DNA of 32,575 nt, taken from positions 1 to 32,575 of the IMG/VR virus record IMGVR_UViG_3300025264_000059; one strand, given 5' to 3'. The notes below the pieces were generated by a model, which was not told where the DNA came from, did not search any database, and worked only from the letters and a program-made list of their open reading frames with translations. How positions within the stretch are numbered: the stretch's first letter is position 1; every line of letters starts with the position of its first letter. A program made the position numbers and the translations under genes. Of this stretch, positions 23,904 through 32,575 are shown in pieces. Origin of the DNA: a virus.

Positions 23904-26120
23904 ATGTCTTCTTCAAATGCTAAACTTGGAAAGATGAATTTTGCTCCCGGCATTAGACGGGAATCTACTCAGTATGCAGAGGAAGGTTCTTGGTATGATG
24001 CCGATAGGGTAAGGTTTAGAGCTGGTAGACCAGAGAATCTACGTGGGTATGAGACAAAAGTATCTGCTACGTTTGATGGTGCTGCTCGTGATCTTCTTAC
24101 CTATACTGATTATGATCAGCAGAAGAGAGCAATCTTTGGTACACCTCAGAAGTTATATGAACATGATCAGGATAGAATTGTAGATATAACTCCTGTCTCT
24201 ACATCTGTAACTATTACAAGTGCATTCACCGTAGCTCTATCAGCCACTACAGTAACTGTTACGGCTGCTGGTCATGGACGAGCTACTGGAGATTATGTAT
24301 TCTTTACCAGTGTTTCAGGACCAAGTGGTGGTGTAACTATAGGTGGTAATATAATATTAGGTACAAGTGTTTTTCAGGTTAGTGTTATAGGAGCTAATTC
24401 ATTTGCCATAGATGTAGCAACTACAGCCAGTGCTGCTCAATCTCAGGCAAGTCAGGCAACAGCACATTACCTTATATTTACAGGGGTGTCTAATGCTGCT
24501 CCGGGTTTAGGATTTGGTGCAGCTAAATATACTGCTACTGAACCTACTTCAGTTGGTATAAGTAAGATTTCAACAACTGGCAGTAGTGCATTAGTTACTG
24601 TATCATGTGATGCTGCTCATAATGCTGCTGCCAATGATTTTGTATTCTTTAAGCCAACGAGTATTAATGCATCACCTGTTACAGTTGGTGGTAATTTAGT
24701 ACTATCTAAACCATTTGTTACAAATGGCAGTGGAACTACAGTAAGTGTTGGTGGTCCTCTATTTACTGTTACATCGGTAGCTAGTACACAAATTATTATT
24801 ACAGTCGATACTAATGCCAGTGCAACAGAAAATGCAACATCTAATTTGAATATGACTGCTCGTATCTTTCCTCAGAGTACAACAGGGAGAGCTTATAATG
24901 AACCTACATCTGTAGGAGCTACAGGTTTCTCAAGTCAGATTACACAATGGAGTCTGGATAACTGGGGTGAAGATATACTATGTAATCGTAGAAAGGGAAC
25001 TTTATATCTGTTTGATACAGATGCATCAACAACTCCTTTACGAGCAGCAAAGGTATCTGGAACTACCAATTCTACACCCACAACAATTTCTTCTATGCTT
25101 GTATCTCCTAATGATAGGCATGTAATAGCTTTAGGAGTTAATCAATTTGGAACTACAGCATCACCATCAGGTACATATGATCCCATGACAGTACGGTGGG
25201 CTAATCAGGAAGATCAGACTAATTGGGTTCCTTCTGTTAGTTCCACATCGGGTGAAGTACAGATTACAGATGGTAATAAAATAGTAGGTGGAGTACGATC
25301 CAGAAATGCTGTAAATATATGGACGGATAATGCTCTATGGTTACAGACATTTGTTGGTCCTCCCTTTACATTTAAGTTTACACAAATGGGTTCCAACTGT
25401 GGACTAATAGCACCACATGCAGCCGTTGATTATGATGGTCGTACTGCATGGATGGGCTTTGATAATTTCTATGTCTTTGATGGGCAGGTACGAACTCTTG
25501 ATTGTACAGTACGAAAATATATATTTGATAGATTAAATGAGAGCCAGAAAGATAAAATATTTGTAGGAATTAATTCAGAGTTTAAAGAAATAGTATGGTT
25601 ATATCCATCTACAGATTCCAATGAATGTGACTCTTATGTTATATGGTCACCTGATGAAAACTACTGGACATATGGAAGTGGTATTTTTACTACTTTTGTA
25701 GATAAGGGAACTTTTGATAATACAATTACAACAGGTGTAAGTGTAGCAGGTAATAATTTATATAATAATGAACCTGAAGATATCTTTACAGTAAATGGTG
25801 AAGCAGCTACTTCATTCTTGGAGTCAGCAGATTTTGATATAGATGAAGGTAATGAGTTAATGTTCATTGATCGTATTATACCTGATTTAACTATGAATGA
25901 TGGAACAATTAAATTTTCCATTAAGACAAAGAATTTTCCAGATCAACCTGATTCAGATCTGGTGGAGAAAGGGCCATTCTCCATAGCAAAGAATACAAGT
26001 AAAGTGGATTTAAGAGCACGAGGAAGGCAGGGGAGAGTAAGAGTATCCTGTGAATCTGGAGGTACGAAATGGCAATGGGGTTCCATTCGTATGTCAATGC
26101 AACCTGATGGGATGAGATAA
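23904..26120 (+). CDS. P22 gp10-like tail hub candidate
   Basis: A 738-residue protein with an opening typical of gp10-like tail-hub proteins in marine podoviruses (KMNFAPGIRRESTQYAEEGSW, then DADRVRFRAGRPENLRGYET). The body is a beta-rich Ser/Thr/Val repeat-like region (about 90-330). A more conserved second half follows: WSLDNWGEDILCNRRKGTLY, GVRSRNAVNIWTDNALWLQT, FTQMGSNCGLIAPHAAVDYD, GRTAWMGFDNFYVFDGQ. The C-terminus is beta-rich. In P22, gp10 forms the hub connecting gp4 to the needle and tailspikes, and helps retain DNA. Position after fibres and before ejection proteins fits. The assignment is from sequence pattern, without a search. Confidence 0.68.
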   Translation: MSSSNAKLGKMNFAPGIRRESTQYAEEGSWYDADRVRFRAGRPENLRGYETKVSATFDGAARDLLTYTDYDQQKRAIFGTPQKLYEHDQDRIVDITPVSTSVTITSAFTVALSATTVTVTAAGHGRATGDYVFFTSVSGPSGGVTIGGNIILGTSVFQVSVIGANSFAIDVATTASAAQSQASQATAHYLIFTGVSNAAPGLGFGAAKYTATEPTSVGISKISTTGSSALVTVSCDAAHNAAANDFVFFKPTSINASPVTVGGNLVLSKPFVTNGSGTTVSVGGPLFTVTSVASTQIIITVDTNASATENATSNLNMTARIFPQSTTGRAYNEPTSVGATGFSSQITQWSLDNWGEDILCNRRKGTLYLFDTDASTTPLRAAKVSGTTNSTPTTISSMLVSPNDRHVIALGVNQFGTTASPSGTYDPMTVRWANQEDQTNWVPSVSSTSGEVQITDGNKIVGGVRSRNAVNIWTDNALWLQTFVGPPFTFKFTQMGSNCGLIAPHAAVDYDGRTAWMGFDNFYVFDGQVRTLDCTVRKYIFDRLNESQKDKIFVGINSEFKEIVWLYPSTDSNECDSYVIWSPDENYWTYGSGIFTTFVDKGTFDNTITTGVSVAGNNLYNNEPEDIFTVNGEAATSFLESADFDIDEGNELMFIDRIIPDLTMNDGTIKFSIKTKNFPDQPDSDLVEKGPFSIAKNTSKVDLRARGRQGRVRVSCESGGTKWQWGSIRMSMQPDGMR

Positions 26121-26404
26121 TGGCTAGGTATCCAGAGTTTCCAGTAATTTTTCCTGATGATGTTAAAAGAGGAGTATCTTATATTTATAGTAGGTTTCAG
26201 CAATGGGGTGCTGCACTTGTTAATGAATTGGATACACGAGATCAAATACAGGATGCTACACCATCTACTAATATTTATGCAGTAGTAACGGTAGGTAGTA
26301 TTGAGAGGCCAGATAAAGGTGATATAGCTTACTCAGTTAGTGCAGGTAAGTTTAAAGGATACGTTAGTACGGCAGGAACTCAAGCATGGCAGGATTTAAA
26401 CTAA
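26120..26404 (+). CDS. small hypothetical structural protein
   Basis: A 94-residue protein translationally coupled to the previous gene (TAATG overlap) and to the next. The N-terminal half is helical (FPDDVKRGVSYIYSRFQQWG). The C-terminal half is beta-like, with a phrase DIAYSVSAGKFKGYVSTAG that resembles the 'KGYV....TWQDLN' ends of small tail proteins in related phages as I recall. It lacks known motifs. Its place behind the hub candidate suggests a tail role. Confidence 0.66.
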   Translation: MARYPEFPVIFPDDVKRGVSYIYSRFQQWGAALVNELDTRDQIQDATPSTNIYAVVTVGSIERPDKGDIAYSVSAGKFKGYVSTAGTQAWQDLN

Positions 26405-27471
26405 TGACTGACAGATCTCAACAAAATAAAACTAGTAATATAATTGAGCAGTTTTTGAAAAAAATTGTAGCTGATAGGAACCGAGCTCCAACAGTCACGA
26501 CTGACGATCAGCACAGACTTGGTGATCTGGACTACAGAGTGGAATTGGACCCAGAACTTGCACCCACTCCTCTGGGCCAACTGGCATACTGGGATATAAG
26601 AGAAAAGTCAGGAGGAGATGTTTCTCAATACATTAAAAATGTAATGGGTAACCCTGAGAAAGACTATATTATGGGTGATGATCCAGAAGATCCTATCTAT
26701 GGCACACGGACTAGAGGTATTCATGACCCATCAACAGGTATAGTTCGTGCAAACGTTACAGATTTGGTGGATCTGTTTGGTCCTGAACATGCAGAACTTC
26801 AGCATCAGACAGGAGGAGACATAGTTATGTCCCATGAACTGGGTCATGCTGGAATACAACTTCTTAGGGAGGCTAAAAAACTACCGGAAGGATCTAACCG
26901 TTTCTATGAAGAAGATATATTGCAGATACTGGATGCAATTGGATATGGAACGAGGGGAGGAAAAGTATCTCCTCCTTGGAAATCAGAGGGTATATTTTCG
27001 GGTGAAGGTCCAGTAGGTAAATCGGACAGGTCTTCTGAAGAAAAAAATGTTGACTATGCAAGAACTGCTACTGGAGTGATGACGGGAGAACTAGGTGACC
27101 TTACTCCATATGAACGGGAACTAGCTGCATACGTAACAGAGTTGAATAAAGTAGCTACAGAGGAACTGGCCTCCAGAAAGAAATCGTATAAACCACCAGT
27201 AAAAAAGGCTGAGGGAGGCTTGCTTAGTATGGCTTTAAGTACTGAATCACAAACATCTCCTATGATTAGTAAAGATATTTTAGATAGTACTTTAGTTCAA
27301 AATTTAAATCAAGGATTAGGAGTGCCTTCTTATCTTGAAGGAACAACTATACAAAAATTATTACAACCAAGTGTAGATTTGAATAATCCTGCTTATGCAA
27401 ACCAAAATACATTAGTAGCTGATAATACATTGGCACAATCAAATTATATGAATACACGGAGAATGGCATAA
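26404..27471 (+). CDS. HExxH metallopeptidase-like protein
   Basis: A 355-residue protein (MTDRSQQNKTSN start at 26404 preferred because of the TAATG junction with the preceding stop and AGGA at 26393-26396; an in-frame ATG at 26386 is possible). The segment IVMSHELGHAGIQLLREA (His144, Glu145, His148) is a textbook zinc-metallopeptidase helix with two His ligands and a catalytic Glu. The third ligand could be a Glu in YERELAAYVTEL (about 236-247), as in gluzincin-like folds, but is not certain. The C-terminus has the recurrent AEGGLLSMAL motif and a disordered Gln/Asn/Leu-rich tail. It sits just before the ejection-type proteins. Predicted roles are peptidoglycan opening or virion-protein cleavage; the substrate is unknown. 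Confidence 0.72.
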   Translation: MTDRSQQNKTSNIIEQFLKKIVADRNRAPTVTTDDQHRLGDLDYRVELDPELAPTPLGQLAYWDIREKSGGDVSQYIKNVMGNPEKDYIMGDDPEDPIYGTRTRGIHDPSTGIVRANVTDLVDLFGPEHAELQHQTGGDIVMSHELGHAGIQLLREAKKLPEGSNRFYEEDILQILDAIGYGTRGGKVSPPWKSEGIFSGEGPVGKSDRSSEEKNVDYARTATGVMTGELGDLTPYERELAAYVTELNKVATEELASRKKSYKPPVKKAEGGLLSMALSTESQTSPMISKDILDSTLVQNLNQGLGVPSYLEGTTIQKLLQPSVDLNNPAYANQNTLVADNTLAQSNYMNTRRMA

Positions 27472-29441
27472 TGGCATACAATGTAGAACAATTAATAAAT
27501 TTACAAAATCAAATAGGTAGTCAACCTGTTATGCCTGATGCTATGGATAGATATCAAGCTATGAGGCGAATGAGTTTTCCTGCAAATTCCGGTGGATTGT
27601 TATCTATGTTAGAAGGAGGCGGTCAACCTCAACATTCGGGTACAGCTCAAGCACTTGCATCTAAAGGTAGATTCGGAGATACTATGCTAATGCATGTAAA
27701 TCCAGAAGAAGTTCAAGGTATAGCTTCTGTAGCAGGTGGTTTAACAATAAATCCAGAAACAGGATTACCTGAAGCATTCTGGGCTGCACTCCCATTCCTT
27801 GCTAAAGCTGCTATTGTAGGGGCAGGTATAGGTGCTGCTCGTAAAGCAACGGGTGGTAGTGGTAGTTGGATACAAAATATTCTTGGTGGTGCTGGTATCG
27901 GATTAATGGGTGGAGCAGCTATAGGTCCAGCAGGATTAGGATTAATAGGGACTCCAGCAGCAGCAGGAGCAGGAGGAGCAGCTACAACAGCTGCTAATGT
28001 TGCTGGTCTTGCTGGAACCGGAGGGACAACCTTAACACAAGGAGCTTTAGCTGCACAATTAGCTAATCCAACTTTAATACCAACAGCTTATGGAACTGCT
28101 GGAATTGGTGGTAGTCTTATTCCTCATGCTACACAAGCAGGTATATTAAGTGGAGCCAATGTTCCTCTGCAACAAGCTGCCATTCAAAATGTAGCAGGTT
28201 CTCAAGGCTTTGGACAATTTGGCCTTAGTCCTCAAAATATGGTTGCTGCTTCTCAACCATCTTCTACTCCCGTACTATTTGGAGCTAATAAGATCCCAAC
28301 GGGTTCTGTTACTCAAGGATTACAGCAACAAATAGCAGGTTCTATTCCTAAAGCAGCTCCAGAACAAAAACTTAATTGGTTTGAAAAGTTATTTAGTTCT
28401 CCTGAAAAAGATGCATCAAAAAAAGAAACAGGAGGACTTTATGATACATTAATGTCAGAAGTAACTGAACATCCTTATCGAACAGGAGCTACTGCATTAA
28501 CTCTAGCTTCTCTATTACCTTCAGGTGAAGAATACGAAGGCTATGAAGTACCTGAATCTACATTTGGAAAAGATGCAGGTGAGGCAGAGTTTATAAAGAA
28601 AGATCCTAGAATAGTACGAGAAGATCTAACAGATGAAGAAGCAGATCTTTTAGCTAGTGAAGGTGGAGACTATGGATTTTTTAGTCAAACAGCTTCTAAT
28701 GGTGGTATTGTAGCATTACAAGCTGGTGGTCAGAGTGGTCCAAAAGCAGGAGGACATCCAGCTGCAATATCACGACAACAACAAAGTATTCCAAGAAAAC
28801 CAGATAGACCATCTACTCCTATACCTCCTGAACTAATAGCAGAATCTGCTGCACCATTTCAAACTAGATTGTCTTCATTTAATGTAGATGATATATTATC
28901 TAAGATAGGTGGAACATCTAATCCTGTAAGTATTTTAGATGTACCTAAAGTACCGTTAAATATTCCAGTAGGAATTACGAATCAATTAGATAGTTTAATA
29001 AATAGAGCTATAGAAACACCACAAATTTCTGAATCTCCAGATAATGGTGCATTAGCAGAGTTATTGAAGAGATATTCTACTTTATCTCAAGAACAACCTG
29101 TAATACAAACTTCAGCTGATGGTGGATCTATTCAATTAGCTACAGGTGGAGAATTTGAAGGACGAGTGCAAGGACAGGGAGATGGTATGTCAGATCAGAT
29201 AGCTTTTAATGTAGTACCTCAGACTCCAGCTGATATACCGAATACTCCTGATGTAGCTTTACTAAGTACCGATGAATATGTTGTACCTGCTGATGTTGTT
29301 TCCATGTTAGGAAATGGTAGTAGTACAGCAGGATCTAAAATATTAGATCATTTTAATCAGACTATGAGACAAAAAGCTCATGGAACAAACAAACAACAAA
29401 CTCAAATTAATGCAGGAAAGGAGCTATCCAGACTAACATAA
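27471..29441 (+). CDS. putative ejection/internal virion protein 1
   Basis: A 656-residue protein. It has a Gly/Ala-rich, weakly hydrophobic region at about 103-200 (AALPFLAKAAIVGAGIGAAR, then ILGGAGIGLMGGAAIGPAG), which could insert into a membrane. It carries the recurrent motifs SGGLLSML (40-47), NGGIVALQAGG (about 415) and DGGSIQLATGG (about 552). The C-terminus has GQGDGMSDQIAFNV, STDEYVVPADVVSMLGNGSS and HFNQTMRQKAHG, a conserved-looking ending in related phages. The module at 66-103 (GRFGDTMLMHVNPEEVQG ... TINPETGLPE) recurs in the protein at 29867. Position and composition fit a protein ejected with DNA to form a membrane conduit, but direct proof is lacking. Confidence 0.62.
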   Translation: MAYNVEQLINLQNQIGSQPVMPDAMDRYQAMRRMSFPANSGGLLSMLEGGGQPQHSGTAQALASKGRFGDTMLMHVNPEEVQGIASVAGGLTINPETGLPEAFWAALPFLAKAAIVGAGIGAARKATGGSGSWIQNILGGAGIGLMGGAAIGPAGLGLIGTPAAAGAGGAATTAANVAGLAGTGGTTLTQGALAAQLANPTLIPTAYGTAGIGGSLIPHATQAGILSGANVPLQQAAIQNVAGSQGFGQFGLSPQNMVAASQPSSTPVLFGANKIPTGSVTQGLQQQIAGSIPKAAPEQKLNWFEKLFSSPEKDASKKETGGLYDTLMSEVTEHPYRTGATALTLASLLPSGEEYEGYEVPESTFGKDAGEAEFIKKDPRIVREDLTDEEADLLASEGGDYGFFSQTASNGGIVALQAGGQSGPKAGGHPAAISRQQQSIPRKPDRPSTPIPPELIAESAAPFQTRLSSFNVDDILSKIGGTSNPVSILDVPKVPLNIPVGITNQLDSLINRAIETPQISESPDNGALAELLKRYSTLSQEQPVIQTSADGGSIQLATGGEFEGRVQGQGDGMSDQIAFNVVPQTPADIPNTPDVALLSTDEYVVPADVVSMLGNGSSTAGSKILDHFNQTMRQKAHGTNKQQTQINAGKELSRLT

Positions 29442-29442
29442 A

Positions 29443-29874
29443 ATGATTGTATTAAAAATAGAACCTCAGTATATAGATGTTCTTTGGCCTTATGTAGAAC
29501 CTCTATTGAAGAAACCAATGGAACGTACGTTAGATGAAATTACATTAGAAGATATTAAAAACTGGCTAAAAGCAAACCAACAACAGCTTTGGTTAGGTGT
29601 AGATGAGCAGGAACAAGAAATTATTTTAGCAATAACAACTCAAATATATGTATATCCAAAGCAATCACATTTACGTATACACATGGCAGGATCAAAAAAG
29701 CATACAATTGATAGTTGGATTAATGAATGGATAGAACCGATGGAAAAATTCTGTAAAGAAAATGAAATACGTTATTTAGAAACAGCTGGTCGAGATGGAT
29801 GGACAAGATTATTAAAGAAAAAAGGATACGAAAAGTATTATACTGTTCTAGTGAAGGAAATAAAAGATGACTGA
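29443..29874 (+). CDS. GNAT-fold-like small protein (T7 gp13-like position)
   Basis: A 143-residue protein with a GNAT-like layout: an opening beta-alpha unit (IEPQYIDVLWPYVEPLLKK), QQLWLGVDEQEQEIILAITT and LRIHMAGSKKHTIDSWINEW, with the familiar C-terminal phrase GRDGWTRLLKKKGYEKYYTV (116-135). Podoviruses often have such a protein beside ejection proteins; it may be structural (compare T7 gp13) or an acetyltransferase-like enzyme. The acetyl-CoA signature (Q/RxxGxG/A) is not evident, so catalysis is doubtful. It sits between the two large ejection candidates and overlaps the next gene by eight bases (ATGACTGA). Confidence 0.65.
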   Translation: MIVLKIEPQYIDVLWPYVEPLLKKPMERTLDEITLEDIKNWLKANQQQLWLGVDEQEQEIILAITTQIYVYPKQSHLRIHMAGSKKHTIDSWINEWIEPMEKFCKENEIRYLETAGRDGWTRLLKKKGYEKYYTVLVKEIKDD

Positions 29875-32428
29875 TACACAAAAACTTATATCAACTTTGG
29901 GAATGCCAGAGAAAGTTACATTGTTTAAGGAATTATACAGTGAACTTTCAGGATATGGCATAGAAGGAGATACAGAACTTGCTCATGTAAATACATTTGA
30001 AGTTAGTCTTCTGAAATCTTTTGGTGGATCTGGTACTATTAATGAAGTAACGGGTTTACGAGAGTATAAAGGTGGTGGTGGTTCTCCTCCTCCGCCGCCA
30101 GCCTCTAGTCAGACAGTATCACAGACTTCAGAATTTCCTACAGAAATAAAACCATTTATTACAGATATTTTAAAAGAAGGTAAGGGTGAATTTGGTAGGG
30201 AAAAAGAAGAAGGATATCTAAGATTTCCCGGTTCTCAACTTGCTGGATTTACACCTGAACAACTAGCTGTTTTTGGTTTAGGTAGACAACAGTTTACAGG
30301 ATTAGCTGGAACACCTCTTGGTCAAGCAAGCACATATTATACACCAGCATTAGCTGCTACTGGACTTGGTACATCTGAGATAGGTACAGGAGATATAGCA
30401 CGTAGAATGGACCCATTCATACAGAATGTGGTAGATGTAGCCAAGAGAGAAGCAGGAAGAGATGAAGAGTTAGCTAGGCAGCAACGTGCAGCACAAGCAG
30501 TAGGAGCTGGATCATTTGGTGGTTCCAGACAAGCTATATTAGAGGCTGAAGGAGAAAGAAATCTTGCAGAAAGACTTGGTGATATTCAGGCACGAGGATT
30601 ATCCACGGCATTTCAGAATGCACAACGAGCAGCTGAACAACAACGAGCCAGAGAGATGACAGGTGGTAGGCAGTTTGCAGCATTGGGAGATATAACAGGA
30701 ACACGAGCACGATCTGATCTGGCAGGTTTATCAGGTATAGGTGAAGTTCAGCAGCAACGTCAGCAGCAAGCATTAGATATTGCACGTAGAGAATTTGAAC
30801 AAGAAAAGGCTTTTCCTCAAACTGCTTTACAACGGTATGCCTCTCTTATTAGAGGATTTCCTCTTGCTCCTAACCAACAGCAAGTTACAACTACTAGAGA
30901 ACGACCTCCCTCTTTTGCTTCACAGCTAACAGCAGCTGGATTAGGAGCTGCTGGTATGTATGGTATGTTTGGAGGATTTAATCCTACTCCTCCTCCTGCT
31001 GCTAGTGCTGCTGGTGGTCTCGTAGGACTAGCTGAAGGTGGTACAGTACAACCACAAGAAGGAGTAACTAGTGGTAGTAAAGCTGGTAGTGGTGGTGGTG
31101 GTAAAGCTGGTGGTAATAATAGATATCTAAAATTATTGATGATGAACCCAGAGATTGCTAAACAATTAAAAGACAAATTTGGATTAACAATTGATTCAAG
31201 TGGAAACTGGAGCAGGGCTGTTAATCAAGCAGCACAACAAATTAGACAGCCTTTTGCTAATATTAATCTAGGAAATTATATCAAGACTAAGAGTGATGGT
31301 GGATTGTTATCAGTTATTAAGAGAGCAAAACAAGGTCCAGTATCATTAAGTGAAAGATTAGATCCACGATATAAAACAACTGAGCTATTTAGTCCTGAGT
31401 TTATGGAAGAATATGCATCTAAGGATTCTTCAGAAGCAGAACCTGTAGTAATTCCTGAAGTTCCTAAGGACGATCCTCCTCTTACTTCATATGAAGAGCT
31501 TATGGCAGCACAAGTGGAATTACTAAACAGACTAAGAGGAGAGAAAACTTTATTACAAGCAGATGTAACTGAAACTGAAAACTTAATTAATAAATTATTA
31601 AAGGACAGTCCAGAAAAAACAAAAGCAGCTGAACAAAAAGAAATAAGAGATTTCTATTTAGAAGAACAACGGTTAGCTGAAGAAAACAAAAAGAAAATAG
31701 GAGAACGATATGGGCAGAGTATGGGAATGGCTGCTTGGTCAGCTGCTCCCCATTTTCTAGAACCCGGAAAAACATGGGGAGAACAAGCAATTTCAGCAAA
31801 AGAGTCAACACTCCCACGTATTGAACAAGCTCAAGCAGATAAATATGCTGCTGAAGATTTAAGTACTGAAGCTGCACGAGATAGACGATTAGCTCAACGA
31901 GGTGAAGAGAAGTTAGTTGATGATATGATTTGGGAAAATAGATTAAAACGTATAGATCTAAACCGAGCTAAGACAACTGATAAACTAAAACTTGCTGCCT
32001 TAGATAAAGAAGCAGCAGCAATACATTTAGAAATGGAAAAATATGAACATCAGCTTAAACTATCATATGGTCTTGGTAATATAGAATTAGGTGATACAAG
32101 TTCTTTAGTAGCTGATATAGAATCAGGTATGTATGGAGATATTATAAAGTCTATGGATAAAGTAGCAATATATGCTATGGTACAGCAAGCTAAACAAAAT
32201 ATAATAAATAAATATTCTAGACCTGATGCTGAACCGATTGTAACTCCAGAGCAAACTATCTTAGAAGTAGAACGGGAAGTACAAAGATTGGTAGCTGCAG
32301 AACTAAAGAGACAACGACAAGCTGATCTAAACAAAGGAAATAAAGGAGGTAAAGGAGATGGAGAAAAGACAGGTGCTGCTCCTTTAAGTCAAACAGCTAT
32401 AGACGCATTAAATACGAGAGTATACTAA
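29867..32428 (+). CDS. putative ejection/internal virion protein 2
   Basis: An 853-residue protein. Residues 33-68 (EGDTELAHVNTFEVSLLKSF ... GTINEVTGLREY) resemble the module of the protein at 27471. A polyproline linker (SPPPPPASS) follows. The region at about 100-370 is a helical phage segment (FIQNVVDVAKREAGRDEELA, GAGSFGGSRQAILEAEGERN, AFQNAQRAAEQQRAREM, FEQEKAFPQTALQRYASLIR), like a family near the tail end of podovirus genomes. A short Gly/Ala hydrophobic region at about 345-370 and GG motifs (AAGGLVGLAEGGTV, SDGGLLSVI) follow. The C-terminal half is helical with coiled-coil stretches (about 545-620 and 700-730). It lies next to the GNAT-like gene. Role in genome ejection is inferred. 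Confidence 0.62.
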   Translation: MTDTQKLISTLGMPEKVTLFKELYSELSGYGIEGDTELAHVNTFEVSLLKSFGGSGTINEVTGLREYKGGGGSPPPPPASSQTVSQTSEFPTEIKPFITDILKEGKGEFGREKEEGYLRFPGSQLAGFTPEQLAVFGLGRQQFTGLAGTPLGQASTYYTPALAATGLGTSEIGTGDIARRMDPFIQNVVDVAKREAGRDEELARQQRAAQAVGAGSFGGSRQAILEAEGERNLAERLGDIQARGLSTAFQNAQRAAEQQRAREMTGGRQFAALGDITGTRARSDLAGLSGIGEVQQQRQQQALDIARREFEQEKAFPQTALQRYASLIRGFPLAPNQQQVTTTRERPPSFASQLTAAGLGAAGMYGMFGGFNPTPPPAASAAGGLVGLAEGGTVQPQEGVTSGSKAGSGGGGKAGGNNRYLKLLMMNPEIAKQLKDKFGLTIDSSGNWSRAVNQAAQQIRQPFANINLGNYIKTKSDGGLLSVIKRAKQGPVSLSERLDPRYKTTELFSPEFMEEYASKDSSEAEPVVIPEVPKDDPPLTSYEELMAAQVELLNRLRGEKTLLQADVTETENLINKLLKDSPEKTKAAEQKEIRDFYLEEQRLAEENKKKIGERYGQSMGMAAWSAAPHFLEPGKTWGEQAISAKESTLPRIEQAQADKYAAEDLSTEAARDRRLAQRGEEKLVDDMIWENRLKRIDLNRAKTTDKLKLAALDKEAAAIHLEMEKYEHQLKLSYGLGNIELGDTSSLVADIESGMYGDIIKSMDKVAIYAMVQQAKQNIINKYSRPDAEPIVTPEQTILEVEREVQRLVAAELKRQRQADLNKGNKGGKGDGEKTGAAPLSQTAIDALNTRVY

Positions 32429-32448
32429 TATATATTTAGGGAATTATT

Positions 32449-32575
32449 ATGGCATTAAGTATTGAATCTAAATCATTTCATGATATAAAAAATCATATCA
32501 ATTCACTAAGTGAAGTTGGTCAGAAAATAACTCCTGATGTTATTCGATCTGTAGTGGATAACTATGGTGAAGATA
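32449..32575 (+). CDS. partial hypothetical protein (runs off the window)
   Basis: The start of a gene behind TTTAGGGAATTATT (AGGGA ribosome-binding site); 42 complete codons are visible, opening MALSIESKSFHDIKNHINSL and continuing with a helical stretch. The protein has no identifiable domain in the visible part. It follows the ejection-protein gene by 20 bases and is presumably part of the same transcript. Confidence 0.66.
   Translation, partial: MALSIESKSFHDIKNHINSLSEVGQKITPDVIRSVVDNYGED

Noticed and set aside
26386-26403. Earlier in-frame start for the metallopeptidase-like gene
   Set aside because: Possible, but the TAATG coupling at 26404 matches the style of most other junctions in this window and the AGGA spacing is good.

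Overview
The window is the virion-structure half of a tailed-phage genome, most likely a podovirus-like phage of an AT-rich marine bacterium. The evidence is an unbroken run of 34 tightly packed genes, all on the + strand. The recognisable ones follow a head-then-tail order: large terminase, portal, scaffold, major capsid protein, connector proteins, tail-fibre and adhesin genes, a P22 gp10-like hub candidate, and large internal or ejection-type proteins. Several families (the 'PFKSKAQRSYMYANHP' small protein, fibres with 'DDLQIYHDGSHSYI', the LamG/SPRY fibre, the GNAT-like 143-residue protein) are ones I associate from memory with uncultured marine phages. No search was possible. I see no integrase, replication, tRNA, CRISPR or insertion-sequence genes, and no gene-free stretch longer than 300 bases. 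The last gene runs off the right edge.

Layout. 1-175: leader with a sigma70-type promoter. 176-6163: terminase, a GTG-started protein with a Tat-like N-terminus, a very long portal with a coiled-coil tail, two small proteins, and a GroES-like co-chaperonin. 6164-6245: a second, stronger promoter. 6246-9250: scaffold, two small structural candidates and an HK97-fold (Mu F-like) major capsid protein, closed by a GC-rich hairpin at 9262-9295. 9312-14959: a block of mostly small or very basic proteins (lysine-rich tails, an AT-hook-like motif, a LysM protein), with one connector candidate and a small holin-like protein. 15005-15956: a second connector and a zinc-ribbon-like protein. 15953-23901: host-recognition region with a 1037-residue repeat fibre, an F5/8C-like protein, a tail-fibre assembly chaperone, a LamG+SPRY adhesin, a secreted protein and another fibre. 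23904-32428: P22 gp10-like hub candidate, a small protein, an HExxH metallopeptidase-like protein, and two large ejection-protein candidates flanking a GNAT-like protein.

How the genes work together. Terminase and portal package DNA. The scaffold and co-chaperonin help fold and assemble the capsid, and a dedicated promoter plus a terminator-like hairpin appear to delimit the capsid genes. The connectors and hub close the head. The fibres and adhesins recognise the host. The Gly/Ala-rich proteins are probably ejected with DNA. Many genes overlap by ATGA or TAATG junctions, implying translational coupling.

Most unusual points: short Gly-Gly motifs that recur in several unrelated virion-gene products, in a basic C-terminal form and a hydrophobic form; a roughly 37-residue module shared by the two ejection-protein candidates; eight Cys- and Asp-bearing repeats in the fibre; a phage GroES; and an HExxH protein in the ejection cluster.
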